Positions 22,536 through 35,031 are shown, numbered from the stretch's first letter. The stretch: DNA of 64,000 bases from Agriotes lineatus (GCA_940337035.1 CALNHX010003649.1:1-64000), one strand, 5' to 3'. The notes: generated by a model not told the origin, from the sequence alone. A program made the numbers and translations.

Positions 22536-23655
22536 CACCCTGTACATGTGCTATCAACTTGGTAAAAGTCTTCGACAGCCTACCAAGGGAACTAATTTGG
22601 AAAACACTAAGAGCAAGAAAGTTAAAGAGACACCTGCTGGAAGTAATCCAAAGCCTATATAAAGAAACTAAGAACAGCATAAGAATTGGACAGGCAGCTA
22701 CACAAGAATTTATAAGCCACAAATAAATGCAACAAGGAGGAACCCTGAGCCCTTTACTATTCATAGCGGCGATGGATGAAATAGCCAAATGAGTGAATAA
22801 CAGAGCGAGTAAAAGACCAAAGAGAGCAACATTAAGAATTAGAAACCCAAAACGTGTCAGAGTAAGTAAGTTTATGTTTGCAGATGATCTAATACTAATG
22901 GCAAACACAAAAGAAGATCTCCAAAATAGTAGCGATGCATGGAACGAGGAGTTAAAAGCAGCCGGCATGCAAATCAACATAAAGAAAACTGAAACGATGC
23001 TGATAGCAAGAAAATAAGAAAAAATTGAGTTGAAGATACAAAATGAAAACATCAAACAGACCACAAAATTGAAATACCTCGGGGTCACATTCCATTCTAA
23101 AGGCAAACTAGATCCAGAGCTGAATAACAGGCTAAGAGTAGCAGCGGGGATATACAGCACATTGGAGAAAGCGTTTATAGGAAAAAAGGAGGTATCTATA
23201 GAGACAAAGGTGAGAATATATAAATCAGTATATATCCCAACTATTATATACGGAAACCAGGAATGGACCCCTACTAAAAGGCAAAAAAGCAGAATACAAG
23301 CAGGCGAAATGCGCTATTTAAGAAGAATATGTGGAATAACAAGAAAGGACAAGATAAGAAATAATGAAATAAGAGACAACCTAAAAGTACAACCCCTTAT
23401 AAACATCATATAAAGAAGACACCTATGTAGAATGGAAAATAACAACGTAGTGAAAAGAATATGGGAAATGGGGGAAATGGGTACAGACAAGAAACGGAAG
23501 AGACAGGCCAGCTACAACATAGAATGAACAAATAACAAAGACACTTGAAGATAGGGGAACCACCTGGGAAGAAGCGAAGAAGCAAGCAAGGAACAGAGCA
23601 GAATGGTAAAAATTCTGCAACCTCGACACCTCCGGGTACAAGACGACAGATTAAG
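22536..23655 (+). pseudogene. LINE (non-LTR) reverse transcriptase, 5'-truncated and decayed
   Basis: Reading through several stops, the plus strand encodes the RT palm and thumb: VFDSLPRELIWKTL (about 22563-22600), the QQGGTLSPLLF block (22730-22760), the catalytic FADD box in KFMFADDLILMAN (22870-22910), then KYLGVTFHSKGKLDPELNNR and a C-terminal SRIQAGEMRYLRRICGITR domain (23290-23345). The 5' junction lies beside a repeat terminus near 22545 and the 3' end near 23655 in TAAGTACGTAAGTAAG. EN domain and most of ORF2 are missing. Clade not settled. Confidence 0.7.
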
Positions 23656-23960
23656 TACGTAAGTAAGATTTACGTTTTTATCAATGACAGCCATCAATAA
23701 AAAACATGTCGGTCGTCTTGGCTAATGTTAGGTAGACAACGGTGCACAATTTGAACATTTAATTTAGTTGTTTTGACTTGCAATAAAATTTAGTATTTTG
23801 CAATTTTAAAATGTTGTTCCCAATTTTTGGTCATGTGACCTATACTCAAAAATCAACTTATCGTAAGTAAAAAATGCGTTCTTTCAAATTCCGTAATAAA
23901 AAACGAGGGTTGCCATTTAAAAAAAAACATCAATGACGTCATATCTCCGAGGGTCACCAG

Positions 23961-24695
23961 TATACAGGCTGTTCAACAAAAAAGGCCCCGCCTTCTAGCT
24001 ACTTTATTATTTATTTTAGACCCAATAAACCTTATATCAAATCAAATGACACATAAAAACCTACATTTTAACACAATCAACAAATTTTTATCTTCAATTG
24101 TTTCAGAGTGGTGACGTCACATGCAATTTTTTTAAATAACACTGTATATATTTTTTGACATTTTCTGGTAGAGGTTTTTTTTCTCTTTTCAACAATATAA
24201 ATATTTCATGTCTTGCATAAAAAAAATTTCGTGAAAAATTACAAAAACTTTTTCACAGTGGGAGGCCATGATACAAAACTGTAAACAAAGGTGTAACTCA
24301 CAAAAACAAAACAAATAGTAGCCAAACGCTTTAACTATCAGATTTCAGAATAATCTAAAGTGTTTATTGTTTTGTTTTTCTGACTTACACTTTTTTTATA
24401 GTTTTGTATCGTGGCCTCCCACCGATAAAAAAGTTTTTAATTTTTCCCTAAAATTTTCTTATGTAAGGGCATAAAATATTTATATTGTTGAAAAGAGAAA
24501 AAAACCTCTACCAGAAAATGTAAAAAAATATATAGTCTCATTTAAAAAAATTGCATGTGACATCACCACTCTGAAACAATTTAAGATAAAAATTTGTTGA
24601 TTGTGTTAAAATGTAGGTTTTTATGTGTCATTGGGTCTAAAATAAATAATAAAGTAGCTAGAAGGCGGGGCCTTTTTTGTTGAACAGACTGTATA
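23961..24695. repeat. 735-bp fold-back element
   Basis: TATACAGGCTGTTCAACAAA and TTGTTGAACAGACTGTATA end two arms of about 310-340 bp that are inverted with scattered differences (shared blocks GGCCCCGCCTTCTAGCTACT, AGAGGTTTTTTT, GGAGGCCA). Centre near 24290-24390 is unpaired. Flanked by TATA. No ORF. Confidence 0.75.
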
Positions 24696-24820
24696 TAGAT
24701 TTTATTTGAAAAAATGCGCAAATAAAAATAAAAATCGAAAGGTCACTGTGTTTTTTCCAAAAGTTATTCCTTGAATTTTTAAGGAATTTATCCACTACTT
24801 TACGAAAGCTTGTTTATATA

Positions 24821-25301
24821 CGAGGAGTGATCAATGTGTTCGTGACCTAACACAGGCTTAGATATTTTAAAAAACAAAGGCCGTCATTTGACACACCAGT
24901 CTTTTCTAGTAACAGCCATCAAAATTTCATAACTGCCGTCTGTTGGTGACTGTGCTAATTGTTTAGTAAAATGGAAAAAGGTGAAATTCGTACAGTAATT
25001 AAATATTTGTACAAAAAGAATGACACCTCTTGAAAGCTACCTGTGTTTACATAGCGTGAGGTCAAAAAGTGGTCAAACCAGTTTAAGCATAGAAAAGAAT
25101 CTTCTAAAAATGCACCTCAATGTGGTGGTCGAATATTGATGTCTACTGAATAAAATTCCTAGTTGCAGGAAATTGCTGCGCTTGAGCATCATTTGGAAAA
25201 TTGTATTGCTGTTCAGAATGATTATATTGAAAAATATTTTGATTCAAGCGTCTTGTTTGTTTCTTTATATGTTAGGCTGCGAATACATTGATCATCCCTC
25301 A
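24821..25301 (+). mobile_element. Internally deleted mariner element
   Basis: TIRs CGAGGAGTGATCAATGTGTT (24821) and inverse of ACATTGATCATCCCTC (to 25300) are mariner-like and flanked by TA-rich sequence. Between them only the two ends of a transposase survive: an N-terminal MEKGEIRTVIKYLYKKND reading (24971-25025) and a C-terminal LENCIAVQNDYIEKYF reading (25193-25240). The catalytic middle is deleted and stops are present. Confidence 0.7.
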
Positions 25302-25381
25302 TATATATACATATATATTTTAGATGCCTAACTCATACAAAATACAGATAAACATTATATTGTTTTAATAGTAATTTATGC

Positions 25382-25488
25382 TACAAGTGCGTAAAGCTAG
25401 TCTTTAGTAACGAGTGGAGCAGAGTTAAAACGCAAGTGAGCGAGCGTTTTAAGCCCCACGAGTGACTAAAGATGCTTTACGCATGTGT
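25382..25488. repeat. 107-bp palindromic MITE
   Basis: ACAAGTGCGTAAAGCTAGTC and GACTAAAGATGCTTTACGCATGTGT are inverted ends; the inner AAAACGCAAGTGAGCG/CGAGCGTTTT completes the hairpin. Confidence 0.6.
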
Positions 25489-25716
25489 ATTGTACAATAG
25501 TTTATCTACGATAGATTCTAGAAAACACGATAAATATAAAAAAAATATTTAAATGTAAATTAAGATTAGTAGCAACCAGTCGTCATTGTGCGTGGTTAAA
25601 AATTTTAAAACACGTTGCTACTGACGACGTAAACTAATAAAAGCATGTTATTAAACAGTTGTTTTGCAAACTTAAAACTGCCAACTAAAAGTCAACTTTA
25701 CACACTGTTGTAGATA

Positions 25717-26154
25717 ATAGTATATTGTATGTTAAGAGCTGAAAGTGCATTCTTGCCGCTTGCGCAAGAATATTGCTGGTTGAGACGAAGTCGAAACCAG
25801 CAATCATGCAAAAGCGGCAAGCGCACTTTTAGCTCGAAATATACATACTATTTTTTCGACGACTGAGCATATTATTAAAGGAAAATATCAAATTTCGTTT
25901 TATCGCAAAAATTAATTGACAATCAAGTTAACATTACTCGCGCAGTCTATATGACATGTGACGCGATTATTTCCACAAATGACGGGCGTTGTCAAGGAAA
26001 CATTAGGACGTGGCTACCTATTTTGTTCACGCGGAAACCCAAAACGCTCGGCGAGCGGCAAAAAGATGAAAACGCACGCTCAGCGGCAAATGTCAACTTT
26101 CTGTTGTCAAATGACAATGAGAAAAATCTACTTTCGATGTCAGTCGTCGAAAAA
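25717..26154 (+). repeat. Dispersed repeat C, copy 1 (~440 bp)
   Basis: Runs from ATAGTATATTGTATGTTAAG to GTCAGTCGTCGAAAAAT and is matched along its whole length at 39890-40328 in the same orientation. It has an inner TIR pair (TTTTTTCGACGACTGA at 25849 and TCAGTCGTCGAAAA at 26139) bounding a ~300-bp core, and a 5' hairpin GCCGCTTGCGCAAGAATATTGC. The overlapping short frames are not genes. Confidence 0.7.
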
Positions 26155-26159
26155 TAATT

Positions 26160-27520
26160 ATTTAATTATTATACACACACCAACAGAGATGTAACAGTTT
26201 ATTTAGCTTCCAGGAAAAACATTTATAAAACAGAAAAATGTGTAGTATCGAATCAATAACTAATCAAATTCAGCAATCATTTACTAACAGTGTAAAAGGT
26301 TAGATACTTTTGAGTGACTTAATGATCGATAACAATTGTTTCCCATGTTAAAATGACAATTGTTTAAATTTATACCTTAAGCTGCTGACATAAATCTACA
26401 GAATCAGGAAAGAAATCTTGTCGCTATTCCATAAGATGCTGCGCTTGAAGTTCTGCCAAGGTTCTGAAAAAAGGAAATTCGTATTACAAATGCTTGTCCT
26501 TCATTTACTTACTGATATATTACTAGACATTTACGAATATTGTACTATTATGCAGTGTGTCTGGCAGCATACGCAACTCAATGAACTTCATTAAGTTTGT
26601 TACAAATTAAAATTAATGGAACTGTAACGAAAACGAACCATGAATTATGTTTATAGTTTCAAAATTGAGGAATCTACATCAATAAATAAGTCGAGTACAA
26701 TGATGTAAATGAATGCATTTTATGAGTGCAGAGTCCGATGTGACAAAGCATCGCTGCGCAGCACAAACCATGTAAAGGCAACATTACTATTTATCACTTC
26801 CGATTCCCTAGGTTGCATATGCCGGCAGCCACACTATTATATTATTATGATTTATCATACATACCAGACACGTAGCCTGTAAACGGCAAGTTTTGCGTAT
26901 TTTAGGTTATATTACAGATACACTGCAAGCGCTGCCTGAAAGTATTTAAACAAACTCCTCTAACGATAGATCACCTCACCAACGATTGGCAAGTGGTAAA
27001 TATATCACTGTTCAATGTTTAATTTTCGCAAATGCCTAATATGAACAACATTAAAACACTGATAACAAATAACGAAATAACCATGATATAAATATTATCC
27101 ATTCACATAACTCGTGAACTGTCAGTGTCAAATATTTTAAATATTTGCTGAGTGTACCTGGAAATTACAGTTCTTTTGGGAATGTACTTCGAATCTAGTG
27201 ATTTCTAGCAATATTACAGTTAGGTTATATTACATGTGTCAAAAGTTAAGCGAAGTTTTTGCTTGTAATAATTAACTAGGTCTACCCTTTTTTCCCTTTC
27301 CAATAATAAAATCCCCTTTCGTTTCTGTTCCATTACAATTGAAGTGTATGCACAAATATTACAACATTTTGGAGATGATTTTTTTACAAGCATTACAAGT
27401 CAAGTTTTTAAATTTCAACAATTTCATTGCTGCCAAAATCAGTAAGCAGAAGTTCCAAACCAGAATTTAAACCAAGTACCAACTTGACAGCGTTTTGACA
27501 GTTCACACGTTTTGCGAATA
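26160..27520. other. Non-coding stretch
   Basis: No coding or bounded repeat signal recognised in about 1.36 kb of AT-rich sequence. Confidence 0.45.
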
Positions 27521-27525
27521 GATAG

Positions 27526-28010
27526 TACAAGGGTATGCTCGAGCGCAGCTTTTCTCAACGACCAATGAGAAAGCGTGAACCAGACCACGTCATCAATAGG
27601 TGGCAATTTGAAAGTTACGTTTTAAAAGTATCCCGGAAAAATCGTATTTTGCATTTGTAGTGGGTCAAGTTAATGGTGAAATGGAGGGAAATCGTACGCA
27701 ATTGTAATAAATGCTATTTTTCGTGTGAATAATACTCGGTTTTATTGATATAACTCTTTTCCGCACACAGGAGAAAAACCTTATAATTGTTCTAATGCGA
27801 TTTAGTTGGACATGCAAGAATCCACACAGGACAGAAACCGTATAAATGAGGTTAGGGTTATCAACGTGCAATGCGTGCAACCATCGTCCAACATGCCGAA
27901 GCCCTCCTGATATACCCGAGACCATGATAATCATGCCCGAGACCTTACGAATGTGACGTCATGTGGTTCACGTGCGCAGTGGGTTACCATCTCTCGAGCA
28001 TACCCTTGTA
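27526..28010. mobile_element. 485-bp TIR element carrying a zinc-finger remnant
   Basis: TACAAGGGTATGCTCGAG (27526-27543) and CTCGAGCATACCCTTGTA (27993-28010) are exact inverse copies. Inside, plus-strand bases 27764-27850 read as two C2H2-finger linkers (HTGEKPYNCS, then GHARIHTGQKPYK) separated by a short frameshifting deletion. No transposase is present, so this is a non-autonomous element that seems to have captured host-type coding sequence. Confidence 0.6.
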
Positions 28011-28626
28011 TTTATATCATGGAAATAACCATATAATATAACCCATATATGTAGTTATTAAATATATGATATAACCAAAGACCCTACAGAAATAATAAAC
28101 CGTTGGCAGTGTTGCCAACTCTTGATTTTTTGCGGTAATAAAAATTAATAAAAACAGTACTATCCGTCCCAGGATTCTTCCTCCTGACGTCATTTGCATA
28201 TGAAGTAATCAAAGAAATAGTTGTCCAGCACATTTACATTGGTTGCCGTTTGATAGACAAAGAAAACAACAGTAATTGATTTCTGCTATCGCGCCCATTA
28301 AGTTACGACGTGTGTCCATAGGGCTGGCAGTAAATACGAGTGAAACAGAAATTGTACAGCACTGTCGAACTTTGATCTGCCGGGCAACGCCTTATGAATT
28401 TGGTTTCTAATTTGACTTTCTGTCAAATTATTCTGATTGTTCATTTTCTGGTTTCAAGTGCATTTTCGCAGTTTTCCTGGTCTTCATTAGCATTATAAAC
28501 AGTTCTTTTCAGAACTACTACTGCTAGCGTTTTTCTTATCAGGTATGCAATCGGTTTCGTAAATTTCATGGTTAGGTTATGTACGTTTGCTTTTCCAGCC
28601 TATTTGTTTTGGACTTTTGGAAAGAA

Positions 28627-29987
28627 ATGCCTGGAAAACGTTTAAATTCTCAGGCCCAAGCAATGATTCTTTCGCTTTTAGAGTACTTTGAAGCAGAGAA
28701 AACTTATGGTGGACCGTTGTTGCCACTAACTGCAGTTCGTGAAGTAGGTACGTAAAGCTATTCATAGTACGCTATATTAAATAAATCTAAATTTTAGAGA
28801 GTAGCAAATGCATTAAAAATCAGTGAGTCAAATGTTACAGCCATTAAGCAGCAAATTAAAAGCAATCCGATTTTATCTAGTCCAGGAAAATCAAGGCCGA
28901 GACATAAATCAAAGTCCACTGATTTACACGATGGTGTGAAGATGGCAATTCGAGATACAATATACGACATGTATCAACAAAGTACTTAAATTTGATGTTA
29001 CCTTAAGATATTTATACTAATTGTAAATTTTTAGAAAAACATGTTACGTTGGCCACGTTGAATACAGAGTTAAGGGCTAAACAAATAACACATATTAGCA
29101 GAACCAGTTTACACAGAGTTCTTCCTTCCATCGGCTTTAAATTTGCAAAGGAAAGTAATAGAAGATTTTTAGTGGAAACAACTAATATTGCTGCCATGCG
29201 AGGCTACTTTATGAGAGAATACGTGAAAAATTTACAGTCTCCTATTAGAGATATAATTTTTCTAGACGAAACCTGGATTTACTCTAAGGGAAATCCAATG
29301 AAATCATGGCAAGACAGTAATGTGAAGAGCGTCCGTAAACCTGAAGGCTATGATGGCAAACGTTACATCATTCTGCATTCTGGTGGTACGGGAGGCTTTG
29401 TTAATAATGCAGGTTTAATATTTGCTTCAAAAACAATTTCTGCTGATTATCATGCAGAAATAAATGGTAATTTATTTTTCAAATGGGTAAAAGAACAGCT
29501 GGTCTGCAATTTTGAAGGGCCTTCATTAATAATTATCGATAATGCTCCATATCACAGCATGTTGCTTGAAAAGCAACCCACTTCGACATGGAGAAAAGCT
29601 GAAATTATACAATGGTTGAATAACAATAATGTGTCAATTGAAAACAATATGAACAAAAATGAATTATTAGCGCTAGCAAAGCTAAATCAAAAACCAAAAA
29701 GGTATGTTATTGATGAGTACATGAGAGAACAAGGCCACGAAGTTCTTCGCTTGCCACCATATCACTGCGACTTCAATGCTATAGAATTAGTATGGGCTCA
29801 AGCAAAAACCTATTATAATAAGCATATAGGTAGAGATGGTTACGGGGATACACAGGTTTTAGCAATGTGGAAGGAAGCCTTAGAGCACATTGGTCCAGAT
29901 GTTTGGGAAAACTGTGTAAGGCATACGAGCACGCTCATCACAGCGATATGTCAAGTGAAAGTGATACATAAATATAAAATGGCTTGA
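28627..29987 (+). CDS. DDE transposase, three exons, 417 aa, intact
   Basis: Exons 28627-28743, 28798-28981 and 29035-29987 splice with GT-AG introns of about 54 and 53 bp to give a continuous 417-codon frame plus stop. Residues 1-100 include a predicted HTH (RVANALKISESNVTAIKQQI). Catalytic Asp 1 is in IIFLDETWIYSKG, Asp 2 in LIIIDNAPYH and Glu in LPPYHCDFNAIELVWAQ, with 81 residues between the last two, much longer than in mariner; the insert is Lys/Asn-rich helical sequence. The usual N-P-I-E is N-A-I-E here. It belongs to a widespread insect DDE_3-like group whose exact name I cannot fix; a Zator relation is conceivable. With TIRs and open frame present it could still be active. Confidence 0.8.
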
Positions 29988-29999
29988 CCTGGTGTTAAA

Positions 30000-30875
30000 A
30001 TTAAGTAATTTATTTTTATTTTTTTTAATAAGAGCATCGACCGCAAAACTTGGCTCACCGCCTCGTTTTGCCAATCAAACTTGTATCGTTAATACATGGA
30101 TCTATTAATACATCCATGCGTTAATATCTCTTTAAATTTATTATACTGTAGTAACAAGAATTAGCAAACATATTTAATTTACATTACTTTAAGCTCGTTG
30201 TTGTATTACATTTATTAATATTTTGTTTAAAAATTGTTATGAATCTTAGGCTCATCGGTTTGTTCAGTAGTGTATTAAATACATTATTACGATCGAGTTG
30301 ATTTATTTCTAATATAGGTGGTTTTAAAACTGGATTACTTAAAACTTTTCTTGGTAATTTCAATTTGATTTAATAAGTTAATTCTAGAACTAGTAAGAAA
30401 CAAGTAACATTTACAAATATATTTATTAGATTAGGTATCCGACTGCTATCGGAACCTTAAGAAGAAGATATCATGGTATATTATCCAGCTGACATCTTAA
30501 CTAAACATCTAAACAGAGATTTCTGGGTTTTCATTGTTTGTTGCAATTTCATCTGCAAATATAGATATAAGTAGTGGTGTTCCCATAGGGTATACTCAGG
30601 ATTTTCTGGACATACTGCGTTTACTCTCAAGCAATTTTATGAAAACTTGTTGAATGTGCTTACAAATTAGGCCTAACGTCAAGTCAAACACTCTACTTGA
30701 ACAATTGTCTGCACCAAGACTGCCAGTGTTTGTAGGATTTATCCAACCACTCTACCTTTCGAGTAGCAGTGAAGGGTGTATTCCGCGACCACACGTGAAG
30801 GTTTGGCTGCGAGAAGGAACTATTCAGTTTATTACAATTACAAATGGTATGTTAACTTTATTATATAGGTAGCAG
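30000..30875. other. Non-coding interior of the 4.5-kb transposon
   Basis: AT-rich, with ATGGATCTATTAATACATCCATG-type palindrome near 30095-30118. The frame 30654-30872 has no recognised domain. Confidence 0.4.
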
Positions 30876-30879
30876 TTCT

Positions 30880-31095
30880 TCTTCTTCTCTCTCAGTATGT
30901 TTCATCCATTCCAATACTGGATATATGCCTCCTCAAGACTCTTCCATTCTTCTCATATTTGAGCTTTCCTAATCCATTGTGGACCTGCTAATTTGGTAAC
31001 ATCTTCTCTCCATCTTGTCCTTGGTCGTCTCACGCTTCTTCTTCCCATTCGTGGCCTCCAAATTGTGACTTTTTTGCTCCATCTATTATCCTCCC
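30880..31095 (-). pseudogene. LINE 3' end fragment
   Basis: The minus strand reads GRRSVRRPRTRWREDVTKLA followed by GPQWIRKAQI-stop-EEWKSLEEAYIQYWNG, the C-terminal tail typical of insect endonuclease/RT LINE proteins, and ends in a GAAGAAGAAG repeat (plus-strand TTCTTCTTCTTC at 30878). It is a 5'-truncated insertion inside the transposon. Confidence 0.65.
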
Positions 31096-31554
31096 TATGG
31101 TAGCAGTTAGCTGTGAGTAATTACGGATTCAAAAAATGGAACTGATACTTTAATAGAAGAATAACAGTCAGGGCACACATACTTCAACAACCACAAGTTA
31201 AAAGAACCCATACTCTTAACATCCTTAATATACCAAGAACCAAAAGTATTCATCTATCTGTCGAATATAAAAATTCATTAAAGTACATTACAAAACATTT
31301 CACTAATACAGTTATTTATAATTTGTTCAACATACTTGTTTACGGAGGTTCGAATAAAATTATTGTAGTTTATTCTATTAACACATTCATTCATTCACTG
31401 TCTTTAGCCTCTTTTACCTATCGATGTCGAGCAACATTCATACCAAGTAGGAAGTGCGCAGAATGTAAAACACATACATGCAACTGAACAGTCTAAATAC
31501 ATAATAATATTAATAACTTCTGTACTACATTTCTAAAACTTAATTTGGAGTATT

Positions 31555-31990
31555 CGTTGATAATCTGGTGTTCTCATACTAAATTGCTTTCTAATGTCAA
31601 TTGGCCTTAATTTTAGGGCAGGAACAGCACTCGATTTCAATATTTTTCTGCCTTCCAGAATTTGAAAATCATCGGGCCTAAAATGGACAGAACAAATTAC
31701 CTAATTATTATTTTAATTATGAGACAGCTTACCGAAAATATTTGACACTAGGAATCGATTGTCGATTTCCACAACAAGGCAATTTCTTCGAAAAATACGG
31801 GGTTCAGTATATGCAAATCCCATCTTTCGTAAGTTCCTAAGTATATCATATATATGTCGATGTCGCATAGGTTCGGTTTACTCGTCACCCTCCTCTTCTT
31901 TGAATCCTGCTTCCTGCAGCCATGTTAACCACTGATTCACCTGGAATAGCGCTTGACCCTTTCCAGGTTAAGCATCGGTGACATCTTTCC
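31555..31990 (-). pseudogene. Decayed coding sequence, unknown family
   Basis: Minus-strand sequence reads as protein over about 130 codons: VNQWLTWLQEAGFKEEEGDE, a TAA, then MRHRHIYDILRNLRKMGFAY and EIDNRFLVSNIF (to about 31735), a GTAAGC donor and TTTTAG acceptor (about 55-bp intron), then RPDDFQILEGRKILKSSAVP to a stop near 31555. The predicted splice leaves the frame off by one, and there is an in-frame stop, so it is broken. It sits inside the 4.5-kb transposon and may be a second gene of that element. I do not recognise it. Confidence 0.4.
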
Positions 31991-32679
31991 AAGTAAGGAA
32001 GACCTCTGTACAGCGATCAGAGTTGCAGCGGAACTGGTGACCTTCGTTATTTAGTTCTCACGCTCCTCCAGGGAATTGCATAGCGTTTTGAAGGAGTCCT
32101 GTATTATGCTAGCGTTCACTAAATTGTCTTTCCTCGTACAGGCTAAGAACTTAATTGCCTTCCAATTTAAAACGCGAAAACATTCAAAATAAATTTAGGT
32201 TATGTCATTTTCGCGCACAGCTGAGTGATGGATAAACAATCTAAACTGCGCAAACGCACGACACCCCCGGTGGGCGAGTGTCGACCCTATTATTTTATTC
32301 AAATGTGCACATATATTTTCACGCGCAGGTCGTATGAGTTGCTCTTCCAGTTAATAATACAATTCAGTGATAAGACCAAGCTTCATTTCAATACAATTAA
32401 AAAAATATGCCCAGGTTTATACACATCAACTCCAAAAGTTAGCAAAATTACTTTAAATGATATTTATTTGTTTTTGCTTCGCCGTGCAAATATAATGCAC
32501 TTCATTAACTATTATATTATATTTTTGTGACGACCTAACCTCACTTTTAGCCGTTGACTTTGACAACTGACCGGAAGTTTCATGATTATAGTTGTTCAAT
32601 TACCAACTTGGTAGTTAATCTTACTTCATACACATCCGCGTGCGACGTCAGGAGGAAGAATCCTGGGACGGATAGTAAT

Positions 32680-35030
32680 AGATTTGGCAGTTTGGCTAAT
32701 ATAAATAATTTTTAAGTACTGTTTGTATTGTAGAGATATGTTGTGATGATAATTAAATTATTTAATAAATACACTCCCTACACATATTTTATTTTGTTTT
32801 ATTGAAAGCAAATTCTGACTGATCAAAAGTAAATAAATAATTGTATCAATGGGTTCATGATTATAGTGTTTTGCCCTTTATAGTAATACGCACATCTGCA
32901 AGTAAAATAAGTTATGACTAGCTATTTTTCGGTAGGCATGAAACTCAAAATCTTCAAGTTAGGTTCCCCGTTATGTTCAAATTTAAAAACTTCCGTGTTA
33001 CGCCACTGGGCTGTAAAATTTATAAACAGCAAAGAACAAACTCACTGCGCTGTCAAATTTATCTGTCAACAAATTGATCTTACGTGCGGTTCGTTTCTGG
33101 GTTATTACAAGTGAATTCAAAAGCAAATCTATGAACAAATTATCAGGTATTTATTCAATTTATGGTATTTTCGCGGTCTAATCTCTCTTTTGTTTCAGTA
33201 ACGAGAACCGACGCCGCTTGGGTTATCCTTTTGTTAATCGCTCCACTAACCTCACAATTCTAATTTGGTTATTTATTGGGAAAATAATTTGTCTGGAGCC
33301 TTGGATATGCCTGCTGCTTACTCGAAATGGTAACGTCTCGCTGGTACATAAATTTCCGGCTCCTCAAGCTATCAATAAAGTTTTTACTATACCTTAACTT
33401 TTTCAAGTTTCGTTTCTATCTTCGGGACGGAGCCCCAAGCTGGATCTTTTCTAGGAACCGCTGTCTTCGACGTAGATGATGCTGGTCTTGTTACTACAGC
33501 TCCCCACGATGCCTCGCAGTCGTCAGCTCTGGAATTCGGCTCCTGGTTTGTTCGCAGTTGACCCTCGCAAATTTGAGTTGGCCACGACTCACGTTCGGAA
33601 ACTGACTGAGGTGATATAAACTTTTTATTGGCAAAAACGTTGCCCACACGTTCACTGATGCTCCCGAATTTACTGAACAACTTGGTGTAATTATTTTTTA
33701 TTTATATTTATTGTAAATGGGTTAAATCTTAATTTAAATGGAGACACAAATTCAACTGCTCTCAAAATAATTTATTTCAATTGTTTCTCTCTTATTCCGT
33801 TAACAACAATTGCCTATCTGGCTACATAAATGCGGATGTTAACTTAGTACAAATCAACTACTTATATTCTAAATTTAAACTTATATTCTAACAATGTACA
33901 GTCGTGTGCAAATAAATCTGGGACAATGGTTTTTTCATATGTAAATTGAGTTAAGATTTGAAGCATATCTCCATGGATTTCCTGCTATCAGAAAGAGATA
34001 CATTAAACTTTGACAAGTAAATGAAAATGTATCTCTTTCTGGTAGCAGAAAATAAAAAAAACTACCACTTTGACCTAGTATGGCGGCCCTTTATACCCTT
34101 CCTATCAGTATGGCACAAAATTTTCGTCTTGGTTTAGGGACCTTGTCTATCGATTAAAACTAAAATTGGCCTTGCCGCTTTAAAAAAATATATTTAATTT
34201 TATTAACAATTTTCCAAAGCCGCCGTTAATATTTGTAACCGCAGTTCGGCTGCCATACTTGCGTTTTTGAAACCTACTTGGGCAATATAAAAAGGTTTAC
34301 TACCTACGAAGCTTGCCGCTATGACTAGTAATTCGGGTGTTATGGGCTCTTGGTCTATTACCAATGTGATTATGAATTAAAATTTCTAATGTGACTTCTT
34401 GCAGTTGCCTGCTTACCCCAGCTCTGTGCTTTATTGACTTGCTTTAATTATCTATGCTGCAAGCAGAGTTGTGTAACGGGCTAAATACCATCTCAGTATA
34501 CGTAAAAATAATTAGTTTTTTTAGGTTAAAGTTTACTTGAACTCAGTCTTTAACCTCTGTAGACTAATTAGAGAAAGTTACATAATAGCGATGATTATTT
34601 ACATAATAACGAGTAAATTTTTCACGAGTAGGTATACTATATAGCCGGCTATTTCCCCATGCCGAACATAGTTCAATCAATAGTACAAGCATAAGATAAT
34701 AGTGTTAAATTGGCCCTTTATTATAAAAGATTACATAAATTCATATAAGGTCCATTCTAAGAAAAAACACTATTCTTGTTTCACAATACAATCTGCTAAA
34801 CCTTGGCTTAAATATTAATTCGTTCATATTTACACACAAGTATGTTTTCATTTCTATCAATCATGACACTTTTGTTAAAATATGTAATTTTTAATTAAAA
34901 GAGTTATGAAGGTATACATTAATATACCTCCGTTATATGTCACAAAGCTGTTTCTTATTAATAGCTACATCAGTAATGCTTTAAATTAAATAATTGAATA
35001 AGTTGAGTTATTATTTTTAATTTTAATATA
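32680..35030. other. Mostly non-coding stretch
   Basis: The only notable frame is 33387-33677 on the minus strand, 96 codons, Ser/Lys/Glu-rich, preceded by a possible acceptor (TTACACCAAG) but starting at TTG, not ATG. It might be a terminal exon of a host gene or chance. A hairpin AGAGATACATT...AATGTATCTCTTTCTG lies at 33995-34045. Confidence 0.35.
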
Positions 35031-35031
35031 T

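Larger units (their letters stand above)
28160..32675 (+). mobile_element. 4.5-kb TIR transposon with intact transposase gene
   Basis: Left end CTATCCGTCCCAGGATTCTT (from 28160) and right end AAGAATCCTGGGACGGATAG (to 32675) are inverted copies extending about 31 bp through CCTCCTGACGT, with TA on each side. The left third holds the three-exon transposase. The right part holds a LINE 3' fragment (30880-31095) and decayed minus-strand coding sequence (31555-31990). TA target and DDE gene place it in the Tc1/mariner/IS630 superfamily in the broad sense. Confidence 0.75.

Noticed and set aside
22360..23160. 266-codon minus-strand frame
   Set aside because: Hydrophobic translation antisense to the LINE RT; membrane-like look comes from complementing Lys/Asn-rich codons.
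25951..26194. Two overlapping plus-strand frames
   Set aside because: They lie inside dispersed repeat C, are not conserved as frames in the second copy and have no domain.
33387..33680. 97-codon minus-strand frame as a gene
   Set aside because: Starts at TTG, has no family resemblance; kept only as a possible exon within the non-coding entry.
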